64,000 bases of DNA from contig CM068367.1 of assembly GCA_034769895.1 (NCBI GenBank), forward strand, positions 114,746,573 to 114,810,572, in the 5' to 3' direction. Positions 1-12,231 of the stretch are shown one piece after another; position 1 is the stretch's first letter, and every line of letters begins with the position of its first letter. A program made the position numbers and the translations under genes. This DNA is from Magicicada septendecula. Its lineage: Eukaryota; Arthropoda; Insecta; Hemiptera; Cicadidae. The notes under the pieces are model-generated. The model was not told the DNA's origin. It saw nothing but the letters and a program-made list of their open reading frames with translations, and did not search any database.

Positions 1-1248
1 TTATGAAACATACAAACTTTGAGGAGAACATTCAAAGAAAAAGTCCAAATGCCAAAGGTCAAATGTAGGGTTGAAAATAAATCCTTCTATATGGGAAAAA
101 AAACTTTCAAAATGTTGTTGAATATTTTCCAATGTTGTTTGACAAAGTACGTACGGTAAACATAAATGGCATCGACCTGCCACATTTTTACAAGAACAAC
201 TCGAAAATTGGAATTTTTACTCTTGTTATTACAATAGTGTAGATAATTAATAAGAAAAATTGCGTGTGTTTAATTACTCGCCTGATTGTTATTTATATCT
301 ACCGTTATTAATTTAGAATACTGTTAGAACCCACAAATTTTTAGATAAAAATAAAATGTAATAATCAAAACATTCACTCAAATAACACATTTATAGTTTT
401 TTGTGTATATGCTTCTTCAAGAAGGAAGATTGAATCAGTGCATATCTAAATTTAAATTACTATAACACTTGATATTCATCTTACTTTCCCCCCACATAAA
501 AAGTGCTATTCAGAATTAAAAAAATTTAAAGAGCAGATAACCAATTTTTAAATGGTTAAAATTTAATATCAAAACAATAGTATCCTTTAGATTTTTGTCA
601 GGTAGATCGCCTGTAGCTTTTGGGACAGTGTTAACTGCTACTGATTTTGTTGTCATATTCCATAAACGTTTATGCGTATTTGATTTCATTATCTTCATGT
701 GTCACAACTAATCACTTCAAAGTCCTGCTGACACAGGCACCTGTGAGGCAGGCATTCCACTATGGCAAATTCTTTCATTATTACAGGCCAGGTGGCAATA
801 AGCACAGCACGATTTGAAGTAATATAATTTCAATATAAATTTATATTTAAAAAATATAGACTTAGAAAATTAAAGAATAAAGGAAGCGCAACTATTGTAT
901 GGCGTGTATTGCAGCTATAATTTATTTACATAGTATATCAAGAGCTGTTTGGCATGTTGAAGGTGAGAAAGTACTCACATGATATTGAAGAGTTAGACAG
1001 ATGGAAACAAGGACAAGAATTACACAGATTTGAACGCTGAGTTCAAAATTTAATGGCAAGTATTAATCTTTTTCAATTTACTAACTAAAATTTTATGATT
1101 GACGACTTTAAAATTAAATAGGCCTACAAATAAGACACTTCAAGTATTGACGCGTAACACAGGAAACATAACTTTTGTATTTAACAAGTTAAATACCATT
1201 AAACTTAATGTTTCAAAAAAAATGTTTTACTTTCTTGTTTAATAGTAT
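1..1248. other. Noncoding, no recognised gene
   Basis: AT-rich sequence without a recognised gene. Two short minus-strand open frames exist. One, at 1-183, runs off the window edge and contains a CHLC motif; the other spans 516-698. Neither shows a domain I can name, and both could be fragments of old transposons. Confidence 0.5.
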
Positions 1249-1640
1249 TGTTACGACTCTTTCACGGATCTTCGCGTGGTACAGTGGAAGCAAAATACAG
1301 ACACCAATGAAATCACTAATACCAGCTTTACTGAATCACAAATAACAATTTGAAAACAACAAGATACTCTCACACAGTAATTCAAGTTAAATTTGCCCAC
1401 ACGCAATATAATGTTAACTATTTAGAGTTTCCCACTAATTATAACACATTAGTTACTTTTCTGCAAAAGTATATGCTACAGATGTTCCAGAATAACGTTC
1501 CATCCTTTTGGCGGCGTGCCAGCACAATTTGCATAGTTTACAAGCACTCGAACAGTCTAGAGGGTACTTGACTTGGCTAGCCGAGAAACGTGTAGAACCT
1601 TCAAGTAACTGCATCTGGCGACTTTACGAGAGCGTTACGT
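1249..1640 (-). repeat. Solo-LTR-like repeat, copy A
   Basis: In reverse complement this stretch matches the repeats at 29910-30365 and 50249-50746. The shared blocks include the CGCTCTCG start, the segment around the 'cgtttctcgg' box and a GTAACA-type end. The TG..CA-like ends and the lack of any coding sequence point to an LTR left after recombination. The copy is diverged and its outer limits are approximate. It could instead be a truncated noncoding element of another class. Confidence 0.5.
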
Positions 1641-3776
1641 TATTGCGTGGCTATACTGATATTATAGAAAAGGTTATAAAACAATCAAATTTATTTGGTT
1701 GTGTGTTGAGTACAGATTTTGATTCAGTAGAAATTTATTCTGTTTTGAATTGGTTATGGTGGCACGCTAGTTGACATTTTTTATTATTTCGGCACAACAC
1801 CTTCAAAAGGTTGCCCATCACTATCGTAGGTTGAGGATGCCGAGAGGTCAGTTTATCGTACCACTCGTTCAGTTATATACTCGTAAAAATTTATTATACA
1901 CATCATTAATAAATTGTAATGATGTGCACAACCCTAGATAGGCACAATCTATGAAGACGCCACGTAAAAACTAGTTATCGGACAGCACACAACAATTTTT
2001 TGTATGAGTAAGAAAGGAAAAACCATGTTTAGAGATAAACAAACAGTAAGTGAAAAAAGAGAAAGGACAGAGAGGAAAATAGAGTGGGTAATTGCAAAGA
2101 TACTGAGATCAAAAGAAACAGCAGCTTGATTCAGATACATTTTTGGTTTCCTTGATAATGTTTGTTTGTTTTTCCTAATGTTTTTTCTTCTGCATATGCC
2201 ACGAACAGATAATAATTTCATATGAAAGTAGTATTACTATGGTTATATATTAATTCTAAATTATCATTATTTATGTTATGTATTCAGTTATTATATTTTC
2301 CGTTTTTAATTTAGTTCAGTCAGAGGAAAAAAGTAGCAATAATAAGAATTGAAAATATTACATTAAATCCCAATAGAACAAACATGAAAGAAATCAGAAT
2401 AAATATTTCCTTCTGATGACACTTTTTTGTTCGGTCGCAATTATGTTTTACTTTCACGCTATTTCAAACAATATATAATCGTTATTTTTAAATAAAAAAC
2501 CAATAAAGGAATTGTAAATGAATTATTTTAATCATTTTTATTTTAAATAAATATAAATATTTCCGTAACTTTAATATAAGGTAAATTTAATTGTCCCAAC
2601 ACACTACTACAAGGTGTTTCCAAATTAACAGTTGCAAAATTTTAGTGAATTTAAATGTGTAAAAATTAACTCAATAAATTAGTAGTAAATTGTGTACGGA
2701 ATTAAGACAAGAATTCTAACGTAGCCCCACTCTTTCCCATTTTCCCACATACGCACTAAAGGTTTATAACTTACTCACTGTGGCGTCCTACGATAAGTTT
2801 GCTTAGCGTCTTCCTCGTTCAGTCTTATTAATCTCCTAAGGCGAAAACATGTAAAGAACACGCTTACACCTTTTACACTAAATATAAATGAGGGGGTTGG
2901 GGCGAAGATAGTGGCAAACCACATTTTTTTAATGAATTGAGTTATGAATTGAGCATTTAGTAGCTATAATTTGCGCTAGCAAATAATAATAATAGACGCT
3001 AGCAAGTAATGTGTGCAGTTTGTTCACATCTGGATAACGATAATAATTGTGTTTTAAAAGCCAAATGTTATACTATATTGTCTTATACAACCCTATATAT
3101 TAATTAGTTTCAAAATATTTGAAGATTTGATTAAAGTTTCAATTTTTGATTTCTCAAAAATAAGGGGCACTATCTTGCACTGACTCCCTTATATAGTTGA
3201 TTGCCTGTTTATCAAGTACCAATACGTATTTCAGTTATAAGTCAATTTAACATTCTACGATCTAGTAAAAACAAATAAACAAGCGTATATCAGAGATTGG
3301 GAAACCCCTTAACTTGTGGTCACAGGTAGCTACTAGTCCCTACAATTGTAACTTCATTTCCCGGTTAAATAAAATTTAGCTATACAAAGAAATCTAGTCA
3401 GACCTGTAGTAATGTATATATCAGAAGCTTCGATCCTTATTTTAGCGGCAGTAAAAGATTTAAACCGGAATATAATAATTGGAAATGTATGGCTCTACAA
3501 TCTGAAGGCTGTGGAGTAGCTGTTTGACAGATGCGGTAATAAAATCAGAGACCGTACATGTAGGACAATTAGTTTGGACATTGGAGGTAACCACAAGGAT
3601 GTTGGATGGTGATCCAAAAGCAATGGGGGGAAAGTGGAAGTGGGGTTTCAAAGAATGGAAATTAGAAATTGCATTCACGTAGTGTGAAGAAGAAGAAGAA
3701 GGATTTGACAAAAACATGGAGGACCATTGATCTACGTTAATCTGTGGAGATTAAGAAAGACGCTAAATATCATACA
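1641..3776. other. Noncoding stretch
   Basis: AT-rich, with no gene recognised. Bases 2775-2845 resemble part of the dispersed repeat described at 5120-5465 and 23177-23515 (shared 'ttgcttagcgtcttcct' and 'ttattaatctc'). The open frames here (1949-2221 and 3460-3717, minus) are short, low in complexity and lack recognisable domains. Confidence 0.4.
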
Positions 3777-4290
3777 TCTTCTTCTTCTTTACCACTACAG
3801 CCTAACGTGAGTCCTCTAACACCAATCTTTTCCAATGTCTCCTATCAGTTGCCGTGTCAGCGTAACCCCTGACATCCATTCTTCTAAGATCTTCCAGCAC
3901 ATCAGAAAGCATGGGGTCGACCCCTATTTCTGCTTTTAAACACATGTGCCCTCAGGATTTTCTTTGGCAACGCTGACCATCCGCCCGCACTAGGTGACCT
4001 AGCCATTGCATTCGTTGAGCATTTACGATTCTTACAATGTCCTTATGTTTCAATAGCTCGCCTATTTCGTAATTTCTTATTCTCTATTCATCATATTTCT
4101 TAATCGGGCTATAAACACGTCGTACAATCTTTCTATCAAATTTTATTAGTGTTTGTTGTTCCTTGTTTGCTAATGTCCATATATATCATACATACTCTAC
4201 TGAAAACATTGTTTTCAAGGCTTTGCTGTGATCTTTTGGTTTCTATTGTACTCAGACTATTACTTCCGCTAGTTAAGGCGAAAGTAGACT
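3777..4290 (-). mobile_element. LINE 3'-end relic
   Basis: The minus strand carries the decayed C-terminal part of a non-LTR retrotransposon reverse transcriptase ORF. It is of the same family as the plus-strand copy at 62030-62745. The two share the [12 protein letters not shown] stretch, the 'aagattggtgtt' block and a 3' tail of AAG repeats, here the TTC run at 3777-3790. Several stops and frameshifts make it non-functional. The 5' limit is approximate. Confidence 0.6.
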
Positions 4291-5119
4291 GTTAAAAATC
4301 CATATTATTATAACACAACACATACTAGAAATGATGATAGTAAGGACATATATAGTCAAGGCGCATACTACAAAAGAGAACGACAAACGATGCATATATT
4401 AATTTAAATGCAATAGTATGCCATCAAATGTTTTAACATTCACACTGCATACAAAATAACGCAAGTACAAAAGGACAATATACCAAAAGCCGAATAGGTT
4501 ATTATTACTATTATTATTTTAAGCTCTCCAGGTTATTCGTGCTGTAGGAAGGGCCAGAAAACGATGGCCTGATTTTTAATTAAACTTACAACATTTTACA
4601 TAATTGTTGTGGTCTCCAAGTTGCCTATATAATTAAATATTAGAATTACTGCGTAGTGTATATTGAGGAAAAAACACAAAGAAGTTGCAAAGAAGGAACG
4701 AAGGTAATTCTAATATTTAATTACAACATTTGTAAATAATAACAAATTTAAATTCACAATGTATATAAGGCTTCTGAAACCGGAAAAGGTGTCACCTACT
4801 CCAGGCTGGAAGAAGACTAATTACAAAACAAGATTTTATGTAAATCCAAAGTATTATCCATGTATTTTTAGGTTAAGGGGTACGATATGAGTTAAATACA
4901 AATTGATGACATGAAGTCTAATTTTTTGTCTTTTTTAAATAAGATTTTTTCCAATCAAACAAATCAAATACTTCTAACTAAAATATAAACTACAAGTTAT
5001 CTATGTGACTAGGCCAGCACAAGAATTTTTGTAAAGTAACTCCTAACGAAGTTAACAAATTTAAACTCTGAACTAACGAACTCAACAAAGTCTGATTGCA
5101 TTACAGGAAAAATTGGCAC
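4291..5119. other. Noncoding stretch
   Basis: AT-rich sequence with no gene, RNA or element that I can recognise. Confidence 0.4.
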
Positions 5120-5465
5120 AGAATTCCTACTTCCCTATCCCTACTTGAGTATCTCCTGCATTTTGCTTCTCGCTATCAGTATTTTCCCCTCCCCCTGTCT
5201 TTATTTCTTCCTCCTTTATTTTTCAGAATCAGTAGTTTAGTTTCCAGTTACCTAGATTACGTCATAGTAATATCAGTTCATTAGAGAAGTATGTAATACA
5301 ATCTTAAGGGCGCTTGAGGCTGCATGAGCAAACGATCCTCTATGCAAACTCCACCTACGACAAGAAGCAGCATCCCTTATTGAACAGTCAACCCTCACTT
5401 GATAGTTTACGTTCCCACCTTATTAGCTGTACGCCTTTGGGTACACGAACGTGACACACTTTTAG
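5120..5465 (+). repeat. Unclassified dispersed repeat, copy 1
   Basis: Similar to 23177-23515 and, more weakly, 19805-20070 and 2775-2845. Shared landmarks in order are a pyrimidine-rich start, a 'gattaygtcat' block, 'gtaata', an 'agcagcatccctta' block and a 'gtgacacac' end. There is no coding capacity. The order of shared blocks over about 340 bp supports one repeat family, class unknown. Confidence 0.45.
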
Positions 5466-5958
5466 TAATATGGCGCGCGAACTATAACAAGAATGGCATC
5501 ACATCGAGTTCGTAGTACTGCGCACGTTTCAGACTTCTCCTCGTGTGGTTTATCCTCTGAGCACTAACATATCTGCCCATTTCCTTCTGTCAGCAGCTGC
5601 TGGTCTAAATAGGTTAGCTGATGATTGTTCTTACCGTTGTTCAATGTTCTCCAAGCACGACGTATAGATCTACTGTCTACCTAAACCTATAGGTTTCTTT
5701 TACTTTCTATTCTACGTTCAATGACGAGTTGTAGTATTCTGTAATTTTATTCACAAGTATTTATCCAAGTAGTTGGATAATATATTTATATTTTATATTT
5801 ATCCAAGCAGTTGGATAAATATAAAATATAAATGTAAATAATATAAATATAAACTACACATTTATATGTAGTCCACCTTTTCTTCTCCTTTTCATATCCT
5901 TCTGGGTTATATAAGTAATCCATACATTTACAAAGATGTAATGCACTTACATTTGTAT
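5466..5958. other. Noncoding stretch with AT-rich palindrome
   Basis: No gene recognised. Around 5755-5830 there are repeated 'tatttatccaag.agttggata' units forming an imperfect AT-rich palindrome, just left of the outer LTR element. Confidence 0.4.
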
Positions 5959-5962
5959 ATAT

Positions 5963-7967
5963 TGTAACGTACTGGTTGTTGTAGAGGTTTTAGCGAAAAC
6001 TTTGTATGTTGCTTATTGGGTGTTCGTCTTATTTAATTAAGCTCCCAATGTTGTGTACGCCAATCTGTAATGTAGCAGTTTTCTTAGAGGTGTTAGCGTA
6101 CTACCGTTACAGGTATATTGTTAATTCAGCCCCACTATTGTAAGCGCCAATCTGTAACGTACTGCCTTGAGATATTAAAGTTTCCGCCTCTCCGCAGTCG
6201 CGACTTATGAATTATAATAACTGAAGTTTAAAAAATAAAGTATTTTGTAATGTTACTAAATCTAAGCAGAAATCGAGAGTGTGTGATTTGGGATCAAGTA
6301 GGGAAGTTGTTCAGCCTTATGAGGAATAGAGAGTAAGTACCGATTATTTACACTCGGTTTAGGCGATTTTGGAAATTTTCTAATTGTTCGCTGTGATTTA
6401 AATCAGCTGATGGTGAGACGAGTTTCCACACATAGTTCAACCAGCCTACCCTATGGCGAAATATGACCCAATGTATCAATCTCTTCTATTTTGTGCTGAA
6501 ATCAATTACAACTACCCACTACAAAAAATATAATACATTTTTATTATTCAATATCATTTTTCAACAATATTTATTAATTATATTATTGTTTTTTGTTTTC
6601 CTGCCACCAAAATACAAGTATCACAATCGATCTTTACTTCATTAAAATATAATATGGTTAAGGGTAAGTTCTTTTTGTTATGAGATGGTCAGAAATGGAT
6701 AATTACTAAGCTTTACAAATACTGAAAACTATTAAATAAATTTGTTTATTTTTTCGTTTAGTATGTAGTTCCAGAAATTTCCGTAAGAGAGCAGCGAGCG
6801 TTTGTTTACTTTAGAACATGTGATTAATTTTGATTAGTTTTTGTGTTCTATGTAACCATTCGGAATGCGTTTTCTTCGTCAACTATTAAACTAAATGTTT
6901 ATATTACCTCTCTTCTTATAGTTCTTACTGGAAGGAAGCCTTTTCTCTAGTGAGGTCCGTCTTAAGTTGTAATTTCATTACAGTCTGGCCCATATTCTAT
7001 CGTCAACTTGAAACATCACGAAACTAGGCCGAATCATCAGAATGGTTTTCTTTCACGGTTTATTATGGAGTATAATCCTTTAATTTTGATAAATAAGGTA
7101 TGATTATATAGAGTTCATATTGCTTTTTAATTTGGTACTAATTTTACACTTCTCCCAAGTTTCAAAAAACATATTTTAATAGAATTGTGGTAGCATCATT
7201 TTGTCAACTCGCCAGGTTTTTTCCAAATTCGATTATTAACAATACTTGTTATTTTAGTCACTCTTAGTAACCCAAAATATTTTTATTATACAGGCAGTTT
7301 GTAATTATTATAAATTTATATTTTATTTACCGAAAAATAATTCTTTTTAATTCCGGTTTCTTTACCAATTTGTTGTACGTAAGAGGTTTCTGTTCATTTT
7401 CTTATGACCTGGTATATAAGTATTTAATATTTTTTATTATCTCTAAATGAATTTATATAGTATTTATAAGTCTCTCATAGTATTCCTACACTGCACTACT
7501 TCCTGTTGCCATTTCCCTCATATAGAATTATTTTAATTTTTTATTATCCTTTGATATTTAAACTTTTTATGTTTTTTTTTTTTTTAAACGAACCCTGGGT
7601 TATATTATATTATAACACAAATATTTGAAAAAATATAACATGAACTTAGGTATTACAATTGGTTGTATACACAATATAAATATTACAATAAATTAATAAA
7701 AATACAGAATCATTTAGTAGCATTATAGTCTGCTATCATAGTTTTATAATTCCCAAACCTACAGCACAATTCTGTAATAAGTTACCTTCACTTTCACTTT
7801 TTACCTCAATGGGTACACTATAACTCACTTGTCACTGTATATCACTCGAATTGTTTATTATGTTTAGTGATACAGATTAATTTTGGAGCTAGTTATAGGT
7901 TACCCATTTCTGACCTTTATGTTCTTACATGATTTAATTTATTGGGACCGGGTTATGTAACGTTACA
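5963..7967 (-). repeat. Outer element LTR (full length, 2005 bp)
   Basis: Complete LTR with TG...CA ends, the 3' LTR if the element reads on the minus strand. It matches 16568-18538 with only scattered single-base differences (for example near 6195, 6359, 6727 and 6924). It lacks about 119 bp that the other copy has at 17109-17227. No coding region is present; the 60-aa frame at 6463-6645 recurs in both copies and is a chance frame. Confidence 0.75.
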
Positions 7968-7972
7968 TAAAG

Positions 7973-7981
7973 CCCCCCCAC
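7973..7981 (-). promoter_or_regulatory. Polypurine tract of outer LTR element
   Basis: Seven C residues on the plus strand, a G run on the minus strand, lie 5 bases from the LTR edge. This mirrors the G6 tract next to the inner element's 3' LTR. Such tracts prime plus-strand DNA synthesis in LTR elements. This is the main reason for placing the outer element on the minus strand. Confidence 0.55.
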
Positions 7982-9079
7982 TAGAACAAATTTATTTTAG
8001 TTTCTCGTCTATTAAAATAAATTGTTGATTGTTTCAATTCTCCTAATAGTCTTGGTTTTATCTTCATAATAGTGTTTCATTTCCGATTGATTGTAAACTG
8101 ACTGGCAATTCAGACTGGTGGTAATTGCTGTTTTCTTACTCTACTCTCTCTCTCTCTCTCTCTTGGAGGAAAATTCATCAATTATTTATTTCTCTGGGTA
8201 GTGGTACTTCCACATTTTATTTGATAAGGACTGGTCACACTAATCATATTAAACTTGTTTTAACACTCATTTCTATTTACTTCTATAAATTAGCTTTATC
8301 AATTTAGCTTCGGGCTGCTATCTTCCTTCTATTTTCTTCATCTATACTTCTGGAATCTAATATCACTCTTTTCAGCTATTTTATAATTATTATCCCTTAA
8401 ATATTCAATTTCCCTAACATTTTTCCCTATCCTGTGCGGTGGTACCAGTCGGGTGGCCACCTTGGGTCCATAACTCCGCTGTCCATCCTTACACCTTCTG
8501 AGACCAGGGGAACATCATCCCTGCTCATAAAAATTATTGCCGGAACATTTCTACGGTCAATACATTAAAATAAAAAAATTATAAGTAGTAGTCAATTAGC
8601 GACTAGTACTAAACACTTTTGGGATTCTTCATACTGTAGCTCTTTGCATTTATTTATATATTTCTTCTTCTCCTTGATTCCTTTTTCTTTTCCATTAACT
8701 AATAGCATATAACATTATTGATAGGCATTATGTTAAAATTCTTTTGACTTTACTTCTTGTGACATATTTCTCCGTATCATTTCTTCTTATATAATCTTCA
8801 ATTCCGAGAAATTCTAATTATTGTCTTAATTATCATCCTCCTTCAGCTTCATTGGAGTCATTAAATTATTCTTTATTCTTCTTTTCTGAGCACATTACCA
8901 TCAATTGTTTTTGTTCATTTAATTTTTCTTCTGTTTGTTACCATTAAAAATATTACTTTTTCCTATTATTTCATTTTAAATCAATTCTTTATAACTCTTA
9001 TTTACTAATCAGTTCTTATTTTTTGTTAAATTAAATGGTTTCGAAATATCTTAAATCGTATTATTTCTGAATAAATTAA

Positions 9080-9340
9080 GTAAGTTGTCCTTACTTAGTT
9101 TTTATTAAATCGTCTTGTTGCTAGATAAATTGTTGAGTAAGTTGTCCTTACAGTTTTTTAGAATTTTGGGGTTTTAGTCTTTTCACTTTAAATTATATGG
9201 TTTCAAAATAACTTGAGTAAGATGTCCTTACATGCTTTTAGAATTTTGGGGTTTTAGTCTCTTCATTTTAAATTATATGGTTTCAAAATAACTTGAGTAA
9301 GATGTCCTTACATGCTTTTAGAATTTTGGGGTTTTATCTT
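9080..9340. repeat. Tandem repeat, 80-bp period
   Basis: The block beginning 'gaattttggggttttag' recurs at 9161, 9241 and 9321, exactly 80 bp apart. The second and third units are near identical. More diverged units with 'gtaagttgtccttac' precede them from about 9080. The array ends about 18 bases before the Gypsy insertion. Confidence 0.8.
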
Positions 9341-9354
9341 ATATTCAATGGGTT

Positions 9355-10453
9355 TGTAACAGTAAAATAGCTCAATACTTTGTCGAAATCAGGCCTGATC
9401 AACCTGAGTATAGTTATCATTGTTGTGCATGCAAACAATGTCGATATCTAGAGCACAGCTGTTACGATCTACCCAGCCGGTCCGTTCTTATCAGCAACTG
9501 ATAAGACCCCAACTCGGTAGGAAGCCTAACTATGTAGGAACCCAAGATTGTGGCAGTCTTGAAATGAGTCATTGCTGGTCAAGTTCGCCTACTACTGAGA
9601 GTCAACGTTTCGAGCGCTGCAGTACAACCCTTTTCTCGACGTGAGGATCTATGCACTTAGCCAAGTGCGAAAAGGGTTTAATTTTGATTCCTGAACTATC
9701 TGGGACCCTGATTGCTGTTACTTTGGAGCATTTTCACACCTGGGGCTTGGTGCTGTCATCTGGAGACTTCTTTCTGCCGCCGCGGATTTCCGCATTCCGC
9801 CGCCGCGTTCCGCGACCGACCTGGACTTCCGATACGCTTACTGTTCGATTGTGCGTGCATTACGCGGAGAACTTGTGGTGACTGTATCTTTTCCTTGATT
9901 AATTTCCTAAACTGTGTCACGACTGGTGTTTCGACACGGACTTGCGGAGAGTTACTCTTCGAGGGATTATCACTTCTGCGCCACATAAATACTGTATACA
10001 TTAGTATAGCGTATTACATAAGTTCTTTAGATTTAAGTTGTTGTCAGTTTAAACATTTATTATTATTGCGGCATCAGCTAATGATATACAGTCATTTACT
10101 CTCATTGTTGTTTGGAGATACAAGCAAAACTTAATAAAATAGAATTTGATTTCTTATTTTGTATATTTTGTAAGCCTTACATGATTGGTATAGTAAATTT
10201 GAGCAAACTGCCTTATCAAGTGGTTTAGTGATCAACCTTATTGGGACGGGATTGAATCTCCGTGTTCGCCCGTTGGTTTTCCCTGCACGGAGTGGCGCCC
10301 TTAAAAAAAAAAAAAAAAAAAATCTATATATAAGTGAATTGGATTTCTGGTTACCACTCACACTTATTGATACGGACGTAGGTGGTGTTAATATCTACCA
10401 AGGAACCCCACCCCTTCTCCACTAGCTAGCCTGGGTAAATTCGGCGGGTAGCA
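9355..10453 (+). repeat. Gypsy 5' LTR
   Basis: Starts TGTAACAG and ends GGGTAGCA. An AATAAA at 10133-10138 could be the polyadenylation signal. An A-rich tract follows 'gcgccctt' at about 10302-10321. Frames of 140 and 76 codons inside the LTR are duplicated in the other LTR and show no domain, so I do not call them genes. Confidence 0.92.
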
Positions 10454-10455
10454 AA

Positions 10456-10473
10456 TGGCGCAAAACGTGGGGC
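10456..10473 (+). promoter_or_regulatory. Primer binding site, tRNA-Lys-like
   Basis: Two bases after the 5' LTR, the sequence TGGCGC-AAAACGTGGGGC closely resembles the tRNA-Lys(1,2) complement used by other retroelements, with two or three differences in the middle. The terminal TGG is what pairs with a tRNA CCA end. Confidence 0.75.
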
Positions 10474-10776
10474 CCTTCTCTCTGGTGAAGACATCTATAT
10501 CCGTAACATCTGAGATAAATCTATACCAATTGTGTGGGCATTTTTTTTCAGGTTTATTTTATGCTTGAAATCTTTGAATTCTTTACAGATTTTTTATTGT
10601 AAATGTTTTGAGTTTTGATAATTTTGAAATATCTATTGGGACTGTATTTAGCTGTAGAATTGCGGTCCACCCTAAAGCTACATTTGGTAAAGTTGAACTT
10701 GGCCATTCGTTATCAGATGTTTGGATAAGAACTTGTCATTGGCTTGATATATAGCCATTGGTTTTGTGTATAACTT

Positions 10777-12231
10777 ATGAGCATTTCTCCTTCTTTGTTA
10801 AATTTGGTTGCTACTTTAAATATGTCTGCCTACAAGTTGAGGAAAGTAGAAGTTGCGTATGAGCTCAGGATCCGAGGCCTTTCAACTGATGGTTCGGCTA
10901 ATGATCTTAGGAAACGGTTGACGCAGGCGATGTCGAAAAACACTCCAATAAATGAGGCTTCCGTCAATTCACTTCAATTTGATGAAGAGCTGGAAGGGTG
11001 TACTTTAATTTTAGATGATTTGGAGGACCTAGTACAACAATATGAGGGAAACTTCAAAGATGACGAATATCAGAGGATAGTGGCGAGGCTGTGGCATCTC
11101 TACCCTCGAGTTGAACGCATTCCGATTCCAGATGCTGAGGACACCCAAGAAGAGGAATCGCAGGAGAAGAGGATGGAGCTACAACGCAAGGTGAAGAGTC
11201 TATTGGATTCTTTTGTCACACCTGAAGTGGAGAAACCGAAGATAGGTGAAGGACCAGCCAGAGCTACAACTACTCAAGAGACTCTACCAATTAGAGAAGC
11301 CTCGGTTGCTGGTCACAGTAAGAAGTCATCACTAGGATCCAACACTCTCCCTTTGGCGAAACCAGTTGATACTACAAACCGGCACAACGGCACACCGTCT
11401 GAACTTGTACTAGCCAACCAGGATAGACCCCAACTGATCCAGCAATCTCAGAGCTTGGCAGCAAACACAAAAACTGTTCCCGTGTACAAGTGGGGACTAA
11501 GATTTGATGGTCAGGATGGTCAAAGTGTGGGTGCTTTTCTTGAGAGAGTAGAAGAGATTCGTAGAGCTAGGGGCGTAACCCATGAAGAACTCTTTAAATC
11601 AGCTGTTGATTTATTTGCTGGACAAGCATTGGTTTGGTATAGGTCAACCATATCTAGGGTTAAATCGTGGAACGAATTATGTCAGGAGATGAGAATTGTT
11701 TTTAGAACTCCTGACTATGACTTTAGGTTGCAACAAGAGATATTTTATCGCCTCCAGGGAGAGCAGGAGTCAATCGATATGTTTATTGCTGCCATGGAGG
11801 GGCTGTATAGCAGACTGTCAATAAACACCCCAGAATCAGTCAGACTTGCTCAGATTCTGAACAATCTGCACCCTACTCTTCAAGATCGACTAGCACTGTG
11901 TGACATAAAAACTCTGGAAAATTTACGCCTGATGGGACGTAAGGCAGAAGCAGGACGTTTTAGGGTTACTGTACCTCGCAATGTAGATCGAACTATGGGT
12001 GTTTTAGAACCAGATTTAGCATATGCTGAACCCCATAAAAGAAGAACCCCACAAATTTCTTGTATCAGACAGGTTGCACCAACTAAAGGAAGTGTTAAGT
12101 GTTGGAACTGTGGAGCAAGAGGACATCGATATGCTACTTGCAAGGAGGCTAAAAAGAAATTTTGCTATGGCTGCGGAGAGCCAGATACCATCAAAAATAA
12201 ATGCCAAAAATGCGGGCCAAAAAACTTGTAG
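10777..12231 (+). CDS. gag: Gag polyprotein of Gypsy element
   Basis: 484-residue Gag, the structural protein that assembles the cytoplasmic particle and packages element RNA. Residues about 20-52 resemble a SAP-like helix-loop-helix. A charged Glu/Lys-rich region follows. A retrotransposon capsid (Gag) domain spans about 235-405, with the FAGQALVWYRS segment. The C-terminus holds a CCHC zinc knuckle, C442-X2-C445-X4-H450-X4-C455. A second knuckle-like motif, C463-X2-C466-X4-T471-X4-C476, has Thr where His is expected. An in-frame ATG 45 bases downstream of 10777 could also serve as start. The frame overlaps pol by 31 bases, and the stop at 12229 is just past a slippery heptamer. Domain calls come from pattern reading. 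Confidence 0.9.
   Translation: MSISPSLLNLVATLNMSAYKLRKVEVAYELRIRGLSTDGSANDLRKRLTQAMSKNTPINEASVNSLQFDEELEGCTLILDDLEDLVQQYEGNFKDDEYQRIVARLWHLYPRVERIPIPDAEDTQEEESQEKRMELQRKVKSLLDSFVTPEVEKPKIGEGPARATTTQETLPIREASVAGHSKKSSLGSNTLPLAKPVDTTNRHNGTPSELVLANQDRPQLIQQSQSLAANTKTVPVYKWGLRFDGQDGQSVGAFLERVEEIRRARGVTHEELFKSAVDLFAGQALVWYRSTISRVKSWNELCQEMRIVFRTPDYDFRLQQEIFYRLQGEQESIDMFIAAMEGLYSRLSINTPESVRLAQILNNLHPTLQDRLALCDIKTLENLRLMGRKAEAGRFRVTVPRNVDRTMGVLEPDLAYAEPHKRRTPQISCIRQVAPTKGSVKCWNCGARGHRYATCKEAKKKFCYGCGEPDTIKNKCQKCGPKNL

Larger units (their letters stand above)
7968..9354 (-). other. Internal noncoding region of outer LTR element
   Basis: AT-rich sequence between the outer LTR and the inserted Gypsy element. 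No gag or pol similarity and no ORF above 60 codons on either strand. It contains a short TC run at 8141-8162 and ends in a minisatellite (9080-9340). Confidence 0.55.

Noticed and set aside
9080..9340. CRISPR-like array
   Set aside because: Units are contiguous 80-bp tandem repeats without spacers, in a eukaryotic retrotransposon.
9420..10134. Frames of 74, 76 and 140 codons repeated at 15464-16178
   Set aside because: They lie inside the two LTRs of the Gypsy element, show no domain and are duplicated only because the LTRs are.
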